Source of the DNA: Eledone cirrhosa
Lineage: Eukaryota; Mollusca; Cephalopoda; Octopoda; Eledonidae
Assembly: GCA_964016885.1 (NCBI GenBank)
Contig: OZ024740.1
Location: forward strand, 296,428,670 to 296,492,669
Direction: 5' to 3'
Length of the DNA stretch: 64,000 bases
The stretch's first letter is position 1, and each line of letters begins with the position of its first letter. Made by a program: the position numbers and the translations under genes. The notes under the pieces are model-generated. The model made no database searches and was not told the DNA's origin. It worked only from the letters and a program-made list of their open reading frames with translations. Below, one piece after another: positions 25,183 to 38,862 of this stretch.

Positions 25183-25260
25183 CAAATAAAAAATGGATCA
25201 CCCAAATAAAAAATGGATCACCCAAATAAAAAATGGATCCCTCAAATAAAAAATGGATCC
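25183..25260 (-). repeat. Inverted block, class L2 (4 monomers)
   Basis: Four reversed monomers; the last is preceded by GATCCCTCAAAT, the class L2 mark. A GGGGGGCC monomer starts 29 bp upstream. Confidence 0.93.
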
Positions 25261-26060
25261 ATTTTTTATTTGGGGGATCCATTTTTTATTTGGGGGTTCC
25301 ATTTTTTATTTGGGGGATCCATTTTACATTTGGGTGATCCATTTTTTATTTGGGTGATCCATATTTTATTTGGGGGATCCATTTTTTATTTGGGGGATCC
25401 ATTTTTTATTTGGGTGATCCATTTTTTATTTGGGGGATCCATTTTTTATTTAGGTGATCCATTCTTTAGTTGGGTGATCCATTTATATTTGGGGGATCCA
25501 TTTTTTATTTGGGTGATCCATTTTTTATTTGGGGGATCCATTTTTTATTTGGGAGATCCATTTTTTATTTGGGTGATCCATTTTTTATTTGGGTGATCCA
25601 TTTTTTATTTGTTGGATCCATTTTTTATTTGGGGGATCCATTTTTATTTGGGGGACCCTATTTTTATTTGGGGGATCCATTTTACATTTGGGGTATCCAT
25701 TTTTTATTTGGGTGATCCATTTTTTATTTGGGGGATCCATTTTTTATTTGGGTGATCCATTTTTTATTTGGGTGATCCATTTTTTATTTGGGTGATCCAT
25801 TTTATATTTGTTGGATCCATTTTTTATTTGGTGGATCGACTTTTTATTTGGGGGTTCCATTTTTTATTTGGGGGATCCATTTTACATTTGGGTGATCCAT
25901 TTTTTATTTGGGTGATCCATTTTTTATTTGGGGGATGCATTTTTTATTTGGGTGATCCATTTTTTATTTGGGGGATCCATTTTTCATTTGGGTGATCCAT
26001 TTTCTCTTTGGGGGATCGATTTTTTATTTGGGGGTTCCATTTTTTATTTGGGGGATCCAT

Positions 26061-26138
26061 CAAATAAAAAATGGATCACCCAAATAAAAAATGGATCACC
26101 CAAATAAAAAATGGATCCCCCAAATAGAAAATGGATCC
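26061..26138 (-). repeat. Inverted block, class L1 (4 monomers)
   Basis: Class L1 (CAAATAGAAAATGG last). Preceded by GATCGATTTTTT and GGTTCC monomers, as in all L1 blocks except the one at 30,183. Confidence 0.93.
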
Positions 26139-27175
26139 ATTTTTTATTTGGGTGATCCATATTTTATTTGGGTGATCCATTTTTATTTGGGGGATCCATT
26201 TTTTATTTGTGTGATCCATTTTTTATTTGGCGGATCCATTTTTTATTTGGAGGATCCATTTTTTATTTGGGGATCCATTTTTTATTTAGGTGATCCATTT
26301 TTTAGTTGGGTGATCCATTTTTATTTGGGGGATCCATTTTTTATTTGTGTGATCCATTTTTTATTTGGCGGATCCATTTTTATTTGGGGGATCCATTTTT
26401 TATTTGTGTGATCCATTTTTTATTTGGCAGATCCATTTTTTATTTGGGGGAACCATTTTTTATTTGGGTGATCCATTTTTTATTTGGCGGATCCATTTTT
26501 TATTTGGGTGATCCATTTTTTATTTGGGGGATCCATTTTTTATTTGGGTGATCCATTTTTTATTTGGGTGATCCATTTTTGATTTGGGTGATCCATTTTT
26601 TATTTGGGGGATCCATTTTTTATTTGGGTGATCCATTTTTTATTTGGGGGATCCATTTTTTATTTGGGAGATCCATTTTTTATTTGGGTGATCCATTTTT
26701 TATTTGGGTGATCCATTTTTTATTTGTTGGATCCATTTTTTATTTGGGGGATCCATTTTTATTTGGGGGACCCTATTTTTATTTGGGGGATCCATTTTAC
26801 ATTTGGGGTATCCATTTTTTATTTGGGTGATCCATTTTTTATTTGGGGGATCCATTTTTTATTTGGGTGATCCATTTTTTATTTGGGTGATCCATTTTTT
26901 ATTTGGGTGATCCATTTTTTATTTGTTGGATCCATTTTTTATTTGGTGGATCGACTTTTTATTTGGGGGTTCCATTTTTTATTTGGGGGATCCATTTTAC
27001 ATTTGGGTGATCCATTTTTTATTTGGGTGATCCATTTTTTATTTGGGGCATCCATTTTTTATTTGGGTGATCCATTTTTTATTTGGGGGATCCATTTTTT
27101 ATTTGGGTGATCCATTTTCTATTTGGGGGATCGATTTTTTATTTGGGGGTTCCATTTTTTATTTGGGGGATCCAT

Positions 27176-27253
27176 CAAATAAAAAATGGATCACCCAAAT
27201 AAAAAATGGATCACCCAAATAAAAAATGGATCCCCCAAATAGAAAATGGATCC
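27176..27253 (-). repeat. Inverted block, class L1 (4 monomers)
   Basis: Class L1, 1,115 bp after the previous block; copied with the 1,115-bp duplication. Confidence 0.93.
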
Positions 27254-28474
27254 ATTTTTTATTTGGGTGATCCATATTTTATTTGGGTGATCCATTTTTA
27301 TTTGGGGGATCCATTTTTTATTTGTGTGATCCATTTTTTATTTGGCGGATCCATTTTTTATTTGGAGGATCCATTTTTTATTTGGGGATCCATTTTTTAT
27401 TTAGGTGATCCATTTTTTAGTTGGGTGATCCATTTTTATTTGGGGGATCCATTTTTTATTTGTGTGATCCATTTTTTATTTGGCGGATCCATTTTTATTT
27501 GGGGGATCCATTTTTTATTTGTGTGATCCATTTTTTATTTGGCAGATCCATTTTTATTTGGGGGAACCATTTTTTATTTGGGTGATCCATTTTTTATTTG
27601 GCGGATCCATTTTTTATTTGGGTGATCCATTTTTTATTTGGGGGATCCATTTTTTATTTGGGTGATCCATTTTTTATTTGGGTGATCCATTTTTGATTTG
27701 GGTGATCCATTTTTTATTTGGGGGATCCATTTTTTATTTGGGTGATCCATTTTTTATTTGGGTGATCCATTTTTTATTTGGGAGATCCATTTTTTATTTT
27801 GGTGACCCATTTTTTATTTTGGTGATCCATTTTTTATTTGTTGGATCCATTTTTTATTTGGGGGATCTATTTTTATTTGGGGGTCCCTATTTTTATTTGG
27901 GGGATCCATTTTACATTTGGGTGATCCATTTTTTATTTGGGTGATCCATTTTTTATTTGGTGGATCCATTTTTTATTTGGGGTATCCATTTTTTATTTGG
28001 GTGATCCATTTTTTATTTGGGGGATCCATTTTTTATTTGGGTGATCCATTTTTTATTTGGGTGATCCATTTTTTATTTGGGTGATCCATTTTTTATTTGT
28101 TGGATCCATTTTTTATTTGGGGGATCCATTTTTTATTTGGGGGTTCCATTTTTTATTTGGGGGATCCATTTTACATTTGGGTGATCCATTTTTTATTTGG
28201 GTGATCCATTTTTTATTTGGGGGATCCATTTTTTATTTGGGTGATCCATTTTTTATTTGGGTGATCCAGTTTTTGTTTGGGTGATCCATTTTTTATTTGG
28301 GGGATCCATTTTTTATTTGGGTGATCCATTTTTTATTTGTTGGATCCATTTTTTATTTGGGGGATCCATTTTTTATTTGGGGGATCCATTTTTTATTTGG
28401 GTGATCCATTTTTTATTTGGGGGATCCATTTTTTATTTAGGTGATCCATTTTTTAGTTGGGTGATCCATTTTTT

Positions 28475-28481
28475 GGGGGGG
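28475..28481 (+). repeat. Poly-G monomer, 7 G
   Basis: T6 then seven G; counterpart of 32,597. Confidence 0.9.
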
Positions 28482-30182
28482 ATCCATTTTTTATTTGTGT
28501 GATCCATTTTTTATTTGGCGGATCCATTTTTATTTGGGGGATCCATTTTTTATTTGTGTGATCCATTTTTTATTTGGCAGATCCATTTTTTATTTGGGGG
28601 ATCCATTTTTTATTTGGGTGATCCATTTTTTATTTGGGGGATCCATTTTTTATTTGGGTGATCCATTTTTTATTTGGGTGATCCAGTTTTTGTTTGGATG
28701 ATCCATTTTTTATTTGGGGGATCCATTTTTTATTTGGGTGATCCATTTTTTATTTGTTGGATCCATTTTTTATTTGGGGGATCCATTTTTTATTTGGGGG
28801 TTCCATTTTTTATTTGGGGGATCCATTTTACATTTGGGTGATCCATTTTTTATTTGGGTGATCCATTTTTTATTTGGGGGATCCATTTTTTATTTAGGGG
28901 ATCCATTTTTTATTTGGGGGTTCCATTTTTTATTTGGGTGATCCATTTATTATTTGGGGGATCCATTTTTTATTTAGGTGATCCATTTTTTAGTTGGGTG
29001 ATCCATTTTTATTTGGGGGATCCATTTTTTATTTGTGTGATCCATTTTTTATTTGGCGGATCCATTTTTTATTTGGGGGATCCATTTTTTATTTGGGGAT
29101 CCATTTTTTATTTAGGTGATCCATTTTTTAGTTGGGTGATCCATTTTTATTTGGGGGATCCATTTTTTATTTGTGTGATCCATTTTTTATTTGGCGTATC
29201 CATTTTTATTTGGGGGATCCATTTTTTATTTGTGTGATCCATTTTTTATTTGGCAGATCCATTTTTTATTTGGGGGATCCATTTTTTATTTGGGTGATCC
29301 ATTTTTTATTTGGGGGATCCATTTTTTATTTGGGTGATACATTTTTTATTTGGGGGATCCATTTTTTATTTGGGTGATCCATTTTTTATTTGGGTGATCC
29401 ATATTTTATTTGGGTGATCCATTTTTTATTTGGGGGATCCATTTTTTATTAGGGTGATCCAATTTTTTATTTGGGTGATCCATTTTTTATTTGGGTGATC
29501 CATTTTTTATTTGGGTGATCCATTTTTTATTTGGGGGATCCATTTTTTATTTGGGTGATCCATTTTTGATTTGGGTGATCCATTTTTTATTTGGGGGATC
29601 CATTTTTTATTTGGGTGATCCATTTTTTATTTGGGGGATCCATTTTTTATTTGGGAGATCCATTTTTGATTTGGGTGATCCATTTTTTATTTGGGTGATT
29701 CATTTTTTATTTGTTGGATCCATTTTTTATTTGGGGGATCCATTTTTATTTGGGGGACCCTATTTTTATTTGGGGGATCCATTTTACATTTGGGTGATCC
29801 ATTTTTTATTTGGGTGATCCATTTTTTATTTGGTGGATCCATTTTTTATTTGGGGTATCCATTTTTTATTTGGGTGATCCATTTTTTATTTGGGGGATCC
29901 ATTTTTTATTTGGGTTATCCATTTTTTATTTGGGTGATCCATTTTTTATTTGGGTGATCCATTTTTTATTTGTTGGATCCATTTTTTATTTGGGGGATCC
30001 ATTTTTTATTTGGGGGTTCCATTTTTTATTTTGGGGATCCATTTTACATTTGGGTGATCCATTTTTTATTTGGGTGATCCATTTTTTATTTGGTGGATCC
30101 ATTTTTTATTTGGGTGATCCATTTTTTATTTGGGTGATCCAGTTTTTGTTTGGGTGATCCATTTTTTATTTGGGGGATCCAT

Positions 30183-30260
30183 CAAATAAAAAATGGATCA
30201 CCCAAATAAAAAATGGATCACCCAAATAAAAAATGGATCCCCCAAATAGAAAATGGATCC
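30183..30260 (-). repeat. Inverted block, class L1 (4 monomers) at an HOR junction
   Basis: Class L1, but preceded by a CCAGTTTTTGTTT monomer instead of the usual GATCGATTTTTT. This marks the boundary between the two 4.12-kb copies. Confidence 0.93.
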
Positions 30261-31297
30261 ATTTTTTATTTGGGTGATCCATATTTTATTTGGGTGATCC
30301 ATTTTTATTTGGGGGATCCATTTTTTATTTGTGTGATCCATTTTTTATTTGGCGGATCCATTTTTTATTTGGAGGATCTATTTTTTATTTGGGGATCCAT
30401 TTTTTATTTAGGTGATCCATTTTTTAGTTGGGTGATCCATTTTTATTTGGGGGATCCATTTTTTATTTGTGTGATCCATTTTTTATTTGGCGGATCCATT
30501 TTTATTTGGGGGATCCATTTTTTATTTGTGTGATCCATTTTTTATTTGGCAGATCCATTTTTTATTTGGGGGAACCATTTTTTATTTGGGTGATCCATTT
30601 TTTATTTGGCGGATCCATTTTTTATTTGGGTGATCCATTTTTTATTTGGGGGATCCATTTTTTATTTGGGTGATCCATTTTTTATTTGGGTGATCCATTT
30701 TTGATTTGGGTGATCCATTTTTTATTTGGGGGATCCATTTTTTATTTGGGTGATCCATTTTTTATTTGGGGGTTCCATTTTTTATTTGGGAGATCCATTT
30801 TTTATTTGGGTGATCCATTTTTTATTTGGGTGATCCATTTTTTATTTGTTGGATCCATTTTTTATTTGGGGGATCCATTTTTATTTGGGGGACCCTATTT
30901 TTATTTGGGGGATCCATTTTACATTTGGGGTATCCATTTTTTATTTGGGTGATCCATTTTTTATTTGGGGGATCCATTTTTTATTTGGGTGATCCATTTT
31001 TTATTTGGGTGAGCCATTTTTTATTTGGGTGATCCATTTTTTATTTGTTGGATCCATTTTTTATTTGGTGGATCGACTTTTTATTTGGGGGTTCCATTTT
31101 TTATTTGGGGGATCCATTTTACATTTGGGTGATCCATTTTTTATTTGGGTGATCCATTTTTTATTTGGGGGATCCATTTTTTATTTGGGTGATCCATTTT
31201 TTATTTGGGGTATCCATTTTTTATTTGGGTGATCCATTTTCTATTTGGGGGATCGATTTTTTATTTGGGGGTTCCATTTTTTATTTGGGGGATCCAT

Positions 31298-31375
31298 CAA
31301 ATAAAAAATGGATCACCCAAATAAAAAATGGATCACCCAAATAAAAAATGGATCCCCCAAATAGAAAATGGATCC
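31298..31375 (-). repeat. Inverted block, class L1 (4 monomers)
   Basis: Class L1, 1,115 bp after 30,183 and 4,122 bp after 27,176. Confidence 0.93.
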
Positions 31376-32596
31376 ATTTTTTATTTGGGTGATCCATATT
31401 TTATTTGGGTGATCCATTTTTATTTGGGGGATCCATTTTTTATTTGTGTGATCCATTTTTTATTTGGCGGATCCATTTTTTATTTGGAGGATCCATTTTT
31501 TATTTGGGGATCCATTTTTTATTTAGGTGATCCATTTTTTAGTTGGGTGATCCATTTTTATTTGGGGGATCCATTTTTTATTTGTGTGATCCATTTTTTA
31601 TTTGGCGGATCCATTTTTATTTGGGGGATCCATTTTTTATTTGTGTGATCCATTTTTTATTTGGCAGATCCATTTTTTATTTGGGGGAACCATTTTTTAT
31701 TTGGGTGATCCATTTTTTATTTGGCGGATCCATTTTTTATTTGGGTGATCCATTTTTTATTTGGGGGATCCATTTTTTATTTGGGTGATCCATTTTTTAT
31801 TTGGGTGATCCATTTTTGATTTGGGTGATCCATTTTTTATTTGGGGGATCCATTTTTTATTTGGGTGATCCATTTTTTATTTGGGTGATCCATTTTTTAT
31901 TTGGGAGATCCATTTTTTATTTTGGTGACCCATTTTTTATTTTGGTGATCCATTTTTTATTTGTTGGATCCATTTTTTATTTGGGGGATCTATTTTTATT
32001 TGGGGGTCCCTATTTTTATTTGGGGGATCCATTTTACATTTGGGTGATCCATTTTTTATTTGGGTGATCCATTTTTTATTTGGTGGATCCATTTTTTATT
32101 TGGGGTATCCATTTTTTATTTGGGTGATCCATTTTTTATTTGGGGGATCCATTTTTTATTTGGGTGATCCATTTTTTATTTGGGTGATCCATTTTTTATT
32201 TGGGTGATCCATTTTTTATTTGTTGGATCCATTTTTTATTTGGGGGATCCATTTTTTATTTGGGGGTTCCATTTTTTATTCGGGGGATCCATTTTACATT
32301 TGGGTGATCCATTTTTTATTTGGGTGATCCATTTTTTATTTGGGGGATCCATTTTTTATTTGGGTGATCCATTTTTTATTTGGGTGATCCAGTTTTTGTT
32401 TGGGTGATCCATTTTTTATTTGGGGGATCCATTTTTAATTTGGGTGATCCATTTTTTATTTGTTGGATCCATTTTTTATTTGGGGGATCCATTTTTTATT
32501 TGGGGGATCCATTTTTTATTTGGGTGATCCATTTTTTATTTGGGGGATCCATTTTTTATTTAGGTGATCCATTTTTTAGTTGGGTGAACCATTTTT

Positions 32597-32605
32597 GGGG
32601 GGGGG
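32597..32605 (+). repeat. Poly-G monomer, 9 G
   Basis: T5 then nine G. The preceding junction reads GAACC instead of GATCC. Confidence 0.9.
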
Positions 32606-35322
32606 ATCCATTTTTTATTTGTGTGATCCATTTTTTATTTGGCGGATCCATTTTTATTTGGGGGATCCATTTTTTATTTGTGTGATCCATTTTTTATTTG
32701 GCAGATCCATTTTTTATTTGGGGGATCCATTTTTTATTTGGGTGATCCATTTTTTATTTGGGGGATCCATTTTTTATTTGGGTGATCCATTTTTTATTTG
32801 GGTGATCCAGTTTTTGTTTGGATGATCCATTTTTTATTTGGGGGATCCATTTTTTATTTGGGTGATCCATTTTTTATTTGTTGGATCCATTTTTTATTTG
32901 GGGGATCCATTTTTTATTTGGGGGTTCCATTTTTTATTTGGGGGATCCATTTTACATTTGGGTGATCCATTTTTTATTTGGGTGATCCATTTTTTATTTG
33001 GGGGATCCATTTTTTATTTAGGGGATCCATTTTTTATTTGGGGGTTCCATTTTTTATTTGGGTGATCCATTTTTTATTTGGGGGATCCATTTTTTATTTA
33101 GGTGATCCATTTTTTAGTTGGGTGATCCATTTTTATTTGGGGGATCCATTTTTTATTTGTGATCCATTTTTTATTTGGCGGATCCATTTTTTATTTGGGG
33201 GATCCATTTTTTATTTGGGGATCCATTTTTTATTTAGGTGATCCATTTTTTAGTTGGGTGATCCATTTTTATTTGGGGGATCCATTTTTTATTTGTGTGA
33301 TCCATTTTTTATTTGGCGTATCCATTTTTATTTGGGGGATCCATTTTTTATTTGTGTGATCCATTTTTTATTTGGCAGATCCATTTTTTATTTGGGGGAT
33401 CCATTTTTTATTTGGGTGATCCATTTTTTATTTGGGGGATCCATTTTTTATTTGGGTGATACATTTTTTATTTGGGGGATCCATTTTTTATTTGGGTGAT
33501 CCATTTTTTATTTGGGTGATCCATATTTTATTTGGGTGATCCATTTTTTATTTGGGGGATCCATTTTTTATTAGGGTGATCCAATTTTTTATTTGGGTGA
33601 TCCATTTTTTATTTGGGTGATCTATTTTTTATTTGGGTGATCCATTTTTTATTTGGGGGATCCATTTTTTATTTGGGTGATCCATTTTTGATTTGGGTGA
33701 TCCATTTTTTATTTGGGGGATCCATTTTTTATTTGGGTGATCCATTTTTTATTTGGGGGATCCATTTTTTATTTGGGAGATCCATTTTTGATTTGGGTGA
33801 TCCATTTTTTATTTGGGTGATTCATTTTTTATTTGTTGGATCCATTTTTTATTTGGGGGATCCATTTTTATTTGGGGGACCCTATTTTTATTTGGGGGAT
33901 CCATTTTACATTTGGGTGATCCATTTTTTATTTGGGTGATCCATTTTTTATTTGGTGGATCCATTTTTTATTTGGGGTATCCATTTTTTATTTGGGTGAT
34001 CCATTTTTTATTTGGGGGATCCATTTTTTATTTGGGTTATCCATTTTTTATTTGGGTGATCCATTTTTTATTTGGGTGATCCATTTTTTATTTGTTGGAT
34101 CCATTTTTTATTTGGGGGATCCATTTTTTATTTGGGGGTTCCATTTTTTATTTGGGGGATCCATTTTACATTTGGGTGATCCATTTTTTATTTGGGTGAT
34201 CCATTTTTTATTTGGGGGATACATTTTTTATTTGGGTGATCCATTTTTTATTTGGGTGATCCAGTTTTTGTTTGGGTGATCCATTTTTTATTTGGGGGAT
34301 CCATTTTTCATTTGGGTGATCCATTTTTTATTTGTTGGATCCATTTTTTATTTGGGGGATCCATTTTTTATTTGGGGGTTCCATTTTTTATTTGGGGGAT
34401 CCATTTTACATTTGGGTGATCCATTTTTTATTTGGGTGACCCATTTTTTATTCGGGGGATCCATTTTTTATTTGGGGGATCCATTTTTTATTTGGGGGTT
34501 CCATTTTTTATTTGGGTGATCCATTTTTTATTTGGGGGATCCATTTTTTATTTAGGTGATCCATTTTTTAGTTGGGTGATCCATTTTTTATTTGTGTGAT
34601 CCATTTTTTATTTGGGGGATCCATTTTTTATTTGGGGGATCCATTTTTTATTTAGGTGATCCATTTTTAGTTGGGTGATCCATTTTTTATTTGTGTGATC
34701 CATTTTTTATTGGGGGGATCCATTTTTTATTTGGGGGTTCCATTTTTTATTTGGGTGATCCATTTTTTATTTGGGGGATCCATTTTTTATTTAGGTGATC
34801 CATTTTTTAGTTGGGTGATCCATTTTTTATTTGTGTGATCCATTTTTTATTTGGCGGATCCATTTTTTATTTGGGGGATCCATTTTTTATTTGGGTGATC
34901 CATTTTTTATTTGGGTGATCCATTTTTTATTTGGGTGATCCATATTTTATTTGCGTGATCCATTTTTTATTTGGGTGATCCATTTTTTATTTGGGTGATC
35001 CATTTTTTATTTGGGGGATCCATTTTTTATTTGGGTGATCCATTTTTTATTTGGGTGATCCATTTTTTATTTGGGGGATCCATTTTTTATTTGGGTGATC
35101 CATTTTTTATTTGGGGGATCCAGTTTTTGTTTGGGTGATCCATTTTTTATTTGGGGGATCCATTTTTTATTTGGGTGATCCATATTTTATTTAGGGGATC
35201 CATTTTTTATTTGGGCGATCCATTTTTTATTTGGGTGATCCATTTTTTATTTGGGTGATCCATTTTTTATTTTGGGGATCTATTTTTTATTTGGGTGATC
35301 CATTTTTTATTTGGGGGATCCA

Positions 35323-35333
35323 TTTTTTTTTTT
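35323..35333 (+). repeat. Poly-T monomer, 11 T
   Basis: Eleven T followed by GGTGATCC; the 11-T form is seen only from here to 54.3 kb. Confidence 0.88.
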
Positions 35334-35540
35334 GGTGATCCATTTTTTATTTGGGGATCCATTTTTTATTTGGGGGATCCATTTTTTATTTGGGTGATCC
35401 ATTTTTTATTTGGGGGATCCATTTTTTATTTGGGTGATCCATTTTTAATTTGGGGATCCATTTTTTATTTGGGTGATCCATTTTTTATTTGGGGGATCCA
35501 TTTTTTATATGGGTGATCCATTTTTTATTTGGGGGATCCA

Positions 35541-35551
35541 TTTTTTTTTTT
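35541..35551 (+). repeat. Poly-T monomer, 11 T, local duplicate
   Basis: 218 bp after 35,323; marks a short duplication found only in this copy. Confidence 0.88.
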
Positions 35552-36319
35552 GGTGATCCATTTTTTATTTGGGGATCCATTTTTTATTTGGGGGATCCAT
35601 TTTTTATTTGGGTGATCCATTTTTTATTTGGGGAATCCATTTTTTATTTGGGTGATCCATTTTTAATTTGGGGATCCATTTTTTATTTGGGTGATCCATT
35701 TTTTATTTGGGGGATCCATTTTTTATTTGGGGGATCCATTTTTTATTTGGGTGATCCACATTTTATTTGGGTGATCCAATTTTTATTTGAGGGATCCATT
35801 TTTTATTTGGGTGATCCATTTTTTATTTGGGTGATCCATTTTTTATTTGGGTGATCCATTTTCTATTTGGGTGATCCATTTTTTATTTGGGGGATCCATT
35901 TTTTATTTGGATGATCCATTTTTTATTTGGGGGATCCATTTTTTATTTGGGCGATCCAATTTTTATTTGGGTGATCCATTTTTTTATTGGGCGATCCATT
36001 TTTTATTTGGGTGATCCATTTTTTATTTGGGGGATCCATTATTTATTTGTGTGATCCATTTTTTATTTTGGAGATCCATTTTTTATTTGGGGGATCCATT
36101 TTTTATTTGGGGGATCCATTTTTTATTTGGGTGATCCATTTTTTATTTGGGTGATCCATTTTTTATTTGTTGGATCCATTTTTTATTTGGGGGATCCATT
36201 TTTTATTTGGGGGCTCCATTTTTTATTTGGGGGATCCATTTTACATTTGGGTGATCCATTTTTTATTTGGGTGATCCATTTTTTATTTGGGGGTTCCATT
36301 TTTTATTTGGGGGATCCAT

Positions 36320-36357
36320 CAAATAAAAAATGGATCCCCCAAATAAAAAATGGATCC
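36320..36357 (-). repeat. Inverted block, class S (2 monomers)
   Basis: Two reversed monomers joined by GATCCCCC, 476 bp before an L2 block. Confidence 0.93.
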
Positions 36358-36766
36358 ATTTTTTATTTGGGTGATCCATTTTTTATTTGGGGGATCCATT
36401 TTTTATTTGGGTGATCCAGTTTTTGTTTGGGTGATCCATTTTTTATTTGGGGGATCCATTTTTTATTTGGGTGATCCATATTTTATTTAGGGGATCGATT
36501 TTTTATTTGGTGATCCATTTTTTATTTTGGTGATCCATTCTTTATTTGGGTGATCCATTTTTTATTTTGGGGATCTATTTTTTATTTGGGTGATCCATTT
36601 TTTATTTGGGGATCCATTTTTTATTTGGGTGATCTATTTTTTATTTGGGGGATCCATTTTTTATTTGGGGGATCCATTTTTTATTTGGGTGATCCATTTT
36701 TTATTTGGGGGATCCATTTTTTATTTGGGTGATCCATTTTTTATTTGGGGGATCCATTTTTTATTT

Positions 36767-36774
36767 GGGGGGCC
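36767..36774 (+). repeat. GGGGGGCC monomer lacking GATC
   Basis: 29 bp before the L2 block at 36,796. Confidence 0.9.
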
Positions 36775-36795
36775 ATTTTTTATTTGGGGATCCAT

Positions 36796-36873
36796 CAAAT
36801 AAAAAATGGATCACCCAAATAAAAAATGGATCACCCAAATAAAAAATGGATCCCTCAAATAAAAAATGGATCC
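36796..36873 (-). repeat. Inverted block, class L2 (4 monomers)
   Basis: CCCTCAAAT mark before the last unit; GGGGGGCC monomer starts 29 bp upstream. Confidence 0.93.
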
Positions 36874-38092
36874 ATTTTTTATTTGGGGGATCCATTTTTT
36901 ATTTGGGGGTTCCATTTTTTATTTGGGGGATCCATTTTACATTTGGGTGATCCATTTTTTATTTGGGTGATCCATATTTTATTTGGGGGATCCATTTTTT
37001 ATTTGGGGGATCCATTTTTTATTTGGGTGATCCATTTTTTATTTGGGGGATCCATTTTTTATTTAGGTGATCCATTCTTTAGTTGGGTGATCCATTTATA
37101 TTTGGGGGATCCATTTTTTATTTGTGTGATCCATTTTTTATTTGGCAGATCCATTTTTTATTTGGGGGATCCATTTTTTATTTGGGTGATCCATTTTTTA
37201 TTTGGGGGATCCATTTTTTATTTGGGTTATACATTTTTTATTTGGGGGATCCATTTTTTATTTGGGTGATCCATTTTTTATTTGGGTGATCCATATTTTA
37301 TTTGGGTGATCCATTTTTTATTTGGGGGATCCATTTTTATTTGGGTGATCTATTTTTGATTTGGGTGATCCATTTTTTATTTGGGGGATCCATTTTTTAT
37401 TTGGGTGATCCATTTTTTATTTGGGGGATCCATTTTTTATTTGGGAGATCCATTTTTGATTTGGGTGATCCATTTTTTATTTGGGTGATCCATTTTTTAT
37501 TTGTTGGATCCATTTTTTATTTGGGGGATCCATTTTTTATTTGGGTGATCCATTTTTTATTTGGGGGATCCATTTTTTATTTGGGAGATCCATTTTTGAT
37601 TTGGGTGATCCATTTTTTATTTGGGTGATCCATTTTTTATTTGTTGGATCCATTTTTTATTTGGGGGATCCATTTTTATTTGGGGGACCCTATTTTTATT
37701 TGGGGGATCCATTTTACATTTGGGGTATCCATTTTTTATTTGGGTGATCCATTTTTTATTTGGGGGATCCATTTTTTATTTGGGTGATCCATTTTTTATT
37801 TGGGTGATCCATTTTTTATTTGGGTGATCCATTTTTTATTTGTTGGATCCATTTTTTATTTGGTGGATCGACTTTTTATTTGGGGGTTCCATTTTTTATT
37901 TGGGGGATCCATTTTACATTTGGGTGATCCATTTTTTATTTGGGTGATCCATTTTTTATTTGGGGGATCCATTTTTTATTTGGGTGATCCATTTTTTATT
38001 TGGGGGATCCATTTTTTATTTGGGTGATCCATTTTCTATTTGGGGGATCGATTTTTTATTTGGGGGTTCCATTTTTTATTTGGGGGATCCAT

Positions 38093-38170
38093 CAAATAAA
38101 AAATGGATCACCCAAATAAAAAATGGATCACCCAAATAAAAAATGGATCCCCCAAATAGAAAATGGATCC
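38093..38170 (-). repeat. Inverted block, class L1 (4 monomers)
   Basis: Class L1, 1,297 bp after the L2 block. It is followed by CCATATTTTATTTAGGGG, as at 49,205, 56,783 and 61,128. Confidence 0.93.
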
Positions 38171-38616
38171 ATTTTTTATTTGGGTGATCCATATTTTATT
38201 TAGGGGATCCATTTTTTATTTGGGTGATCCATTTTTTATTTGGGTGATCCATTTTTTATTTGGGTGATCCATTTTTTATTTGGGTGATCCATTTTTTATT
38301 TTGGGGATCTATTTATTATTTGGGTGATCCATTTTTTATTTGGGGGATCCATTTTACATTTGGGTGATCCATTTTTTATTTGGGTGATCCATTTTTTATT
38401 TGGGGGATCCATTTTTTATTTGGGTGATCCATTTCTTATTTGGGTGATCCAGTTTTTGTTTGGGTGATCCATTTTTTATTTGTTGGATCCATTTTTTATT
38501 TGGGGGATCCATTTTTTATTTGGGGGATCCATTTTTTATTTGGGTGATCCATTTTTTATTTGGGGGATCCATTTTTTATTTAGGTGATCCATTTTTTAGT
38601 TGGGTGATCCATTTTT

Positions 38617-38624
38617 GGGGGGGG
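38617..38624 (+). repeat. Poly-G monomer, 8 G
   Basis: T5 then eight G; first of two tracts 239 bp apart. Confidence 0.9.
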
Positions 38625-38855
38625 ATCCATTTTTTATTTGTGTCATCCATTTTTTATTTGGCGGATCCATTTTTATTTGGGGGATCCATTTTTTATTTGT
38701 GTGATCCATTTTTTATTTGGCAGATCCATTTTTTATTTGGGGGATCCATTTTTTATTTGGGTGATCCATTTTTTATTTGGGTGATCCATTTTTCATTTGG
38801 GGGATCCATTTTTTATTTAGGTGATCCATTTTTTAGTTGGGTGATCCATTTTTTT

Positions 38856-38862
38856 GGGGGGG
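38856..38862 (+). repeat. Poly-G monomer, 7 G
   Basis: T7 then seven G; second of two tracts 239 bp apart. Followed, like 38,617, by the TTTGTGTCATCC variant. Confidence 0.9.

Larger units (their letters stand above)
23972..26045 (+). repeat. Transition segment: S and L2 inverted blocks, start of a 1,115-bp repeat
   Basis: Begins as a third copy of the 16,588-type sequence, then carries the first inverted blocks seen after 21 kb (24,707 and 25,183). From about 25,589 the variant order matches 26,704 onwards with a 1,115-bp offset. Confidence 0.75.
26046..30167 (+). repeat. ~4.12-kb HOR, copy 1
   Basis: Markers at 26,091, 26,564, 27,678, 28,057, 28,257, 28,714, 29,132, 29,491 and 29,810 recur 4,122 to 4,124 bp downstream. 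The inverted blocks at 26,061 and 27,176 match those at 30,183 and 31,298. Within the copy the first ~1.1 kb is duplicated with a 1,115-bp offset. A T deletion near 27,550 makes part of the second inner copy 1 bp shorter. Confidence 0.85.
30168..34290 (+). repeat. ~4.12-kb HOR, copy 2
   Basis: Second copy of the preceding unit, including both inverted blocks and the inner 1,115-bp duplication. Differences include a G-run of 9 (32,597) against 7 (28,475), and a 2-bp loss near 33,158 that creates an 18-bp monomer. Other single-base differences are scattered, so this pair looks older than the 4,591-bp pair. Confidence 0.83.
34291..38440 (+). repeat. ~4-kb HOR segment, copy A of an 11.1-kb spaced pair
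   Basis: Variant order and all three inverted blocks (36,320; 36,796; 38,093) recur at 47,452, 47,908 and 49,205. The offset falls from 11,350 to 11,290, 11,132 and 11,112 across the segment, so copy B has lost monomers at several places. Copy A has an extra ~218-bp duplication with two poly-T monomers (35,323 and 35,541). Around 37,480-37,660 a second short duplication is shared with copy B. Confidence 0.8.
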
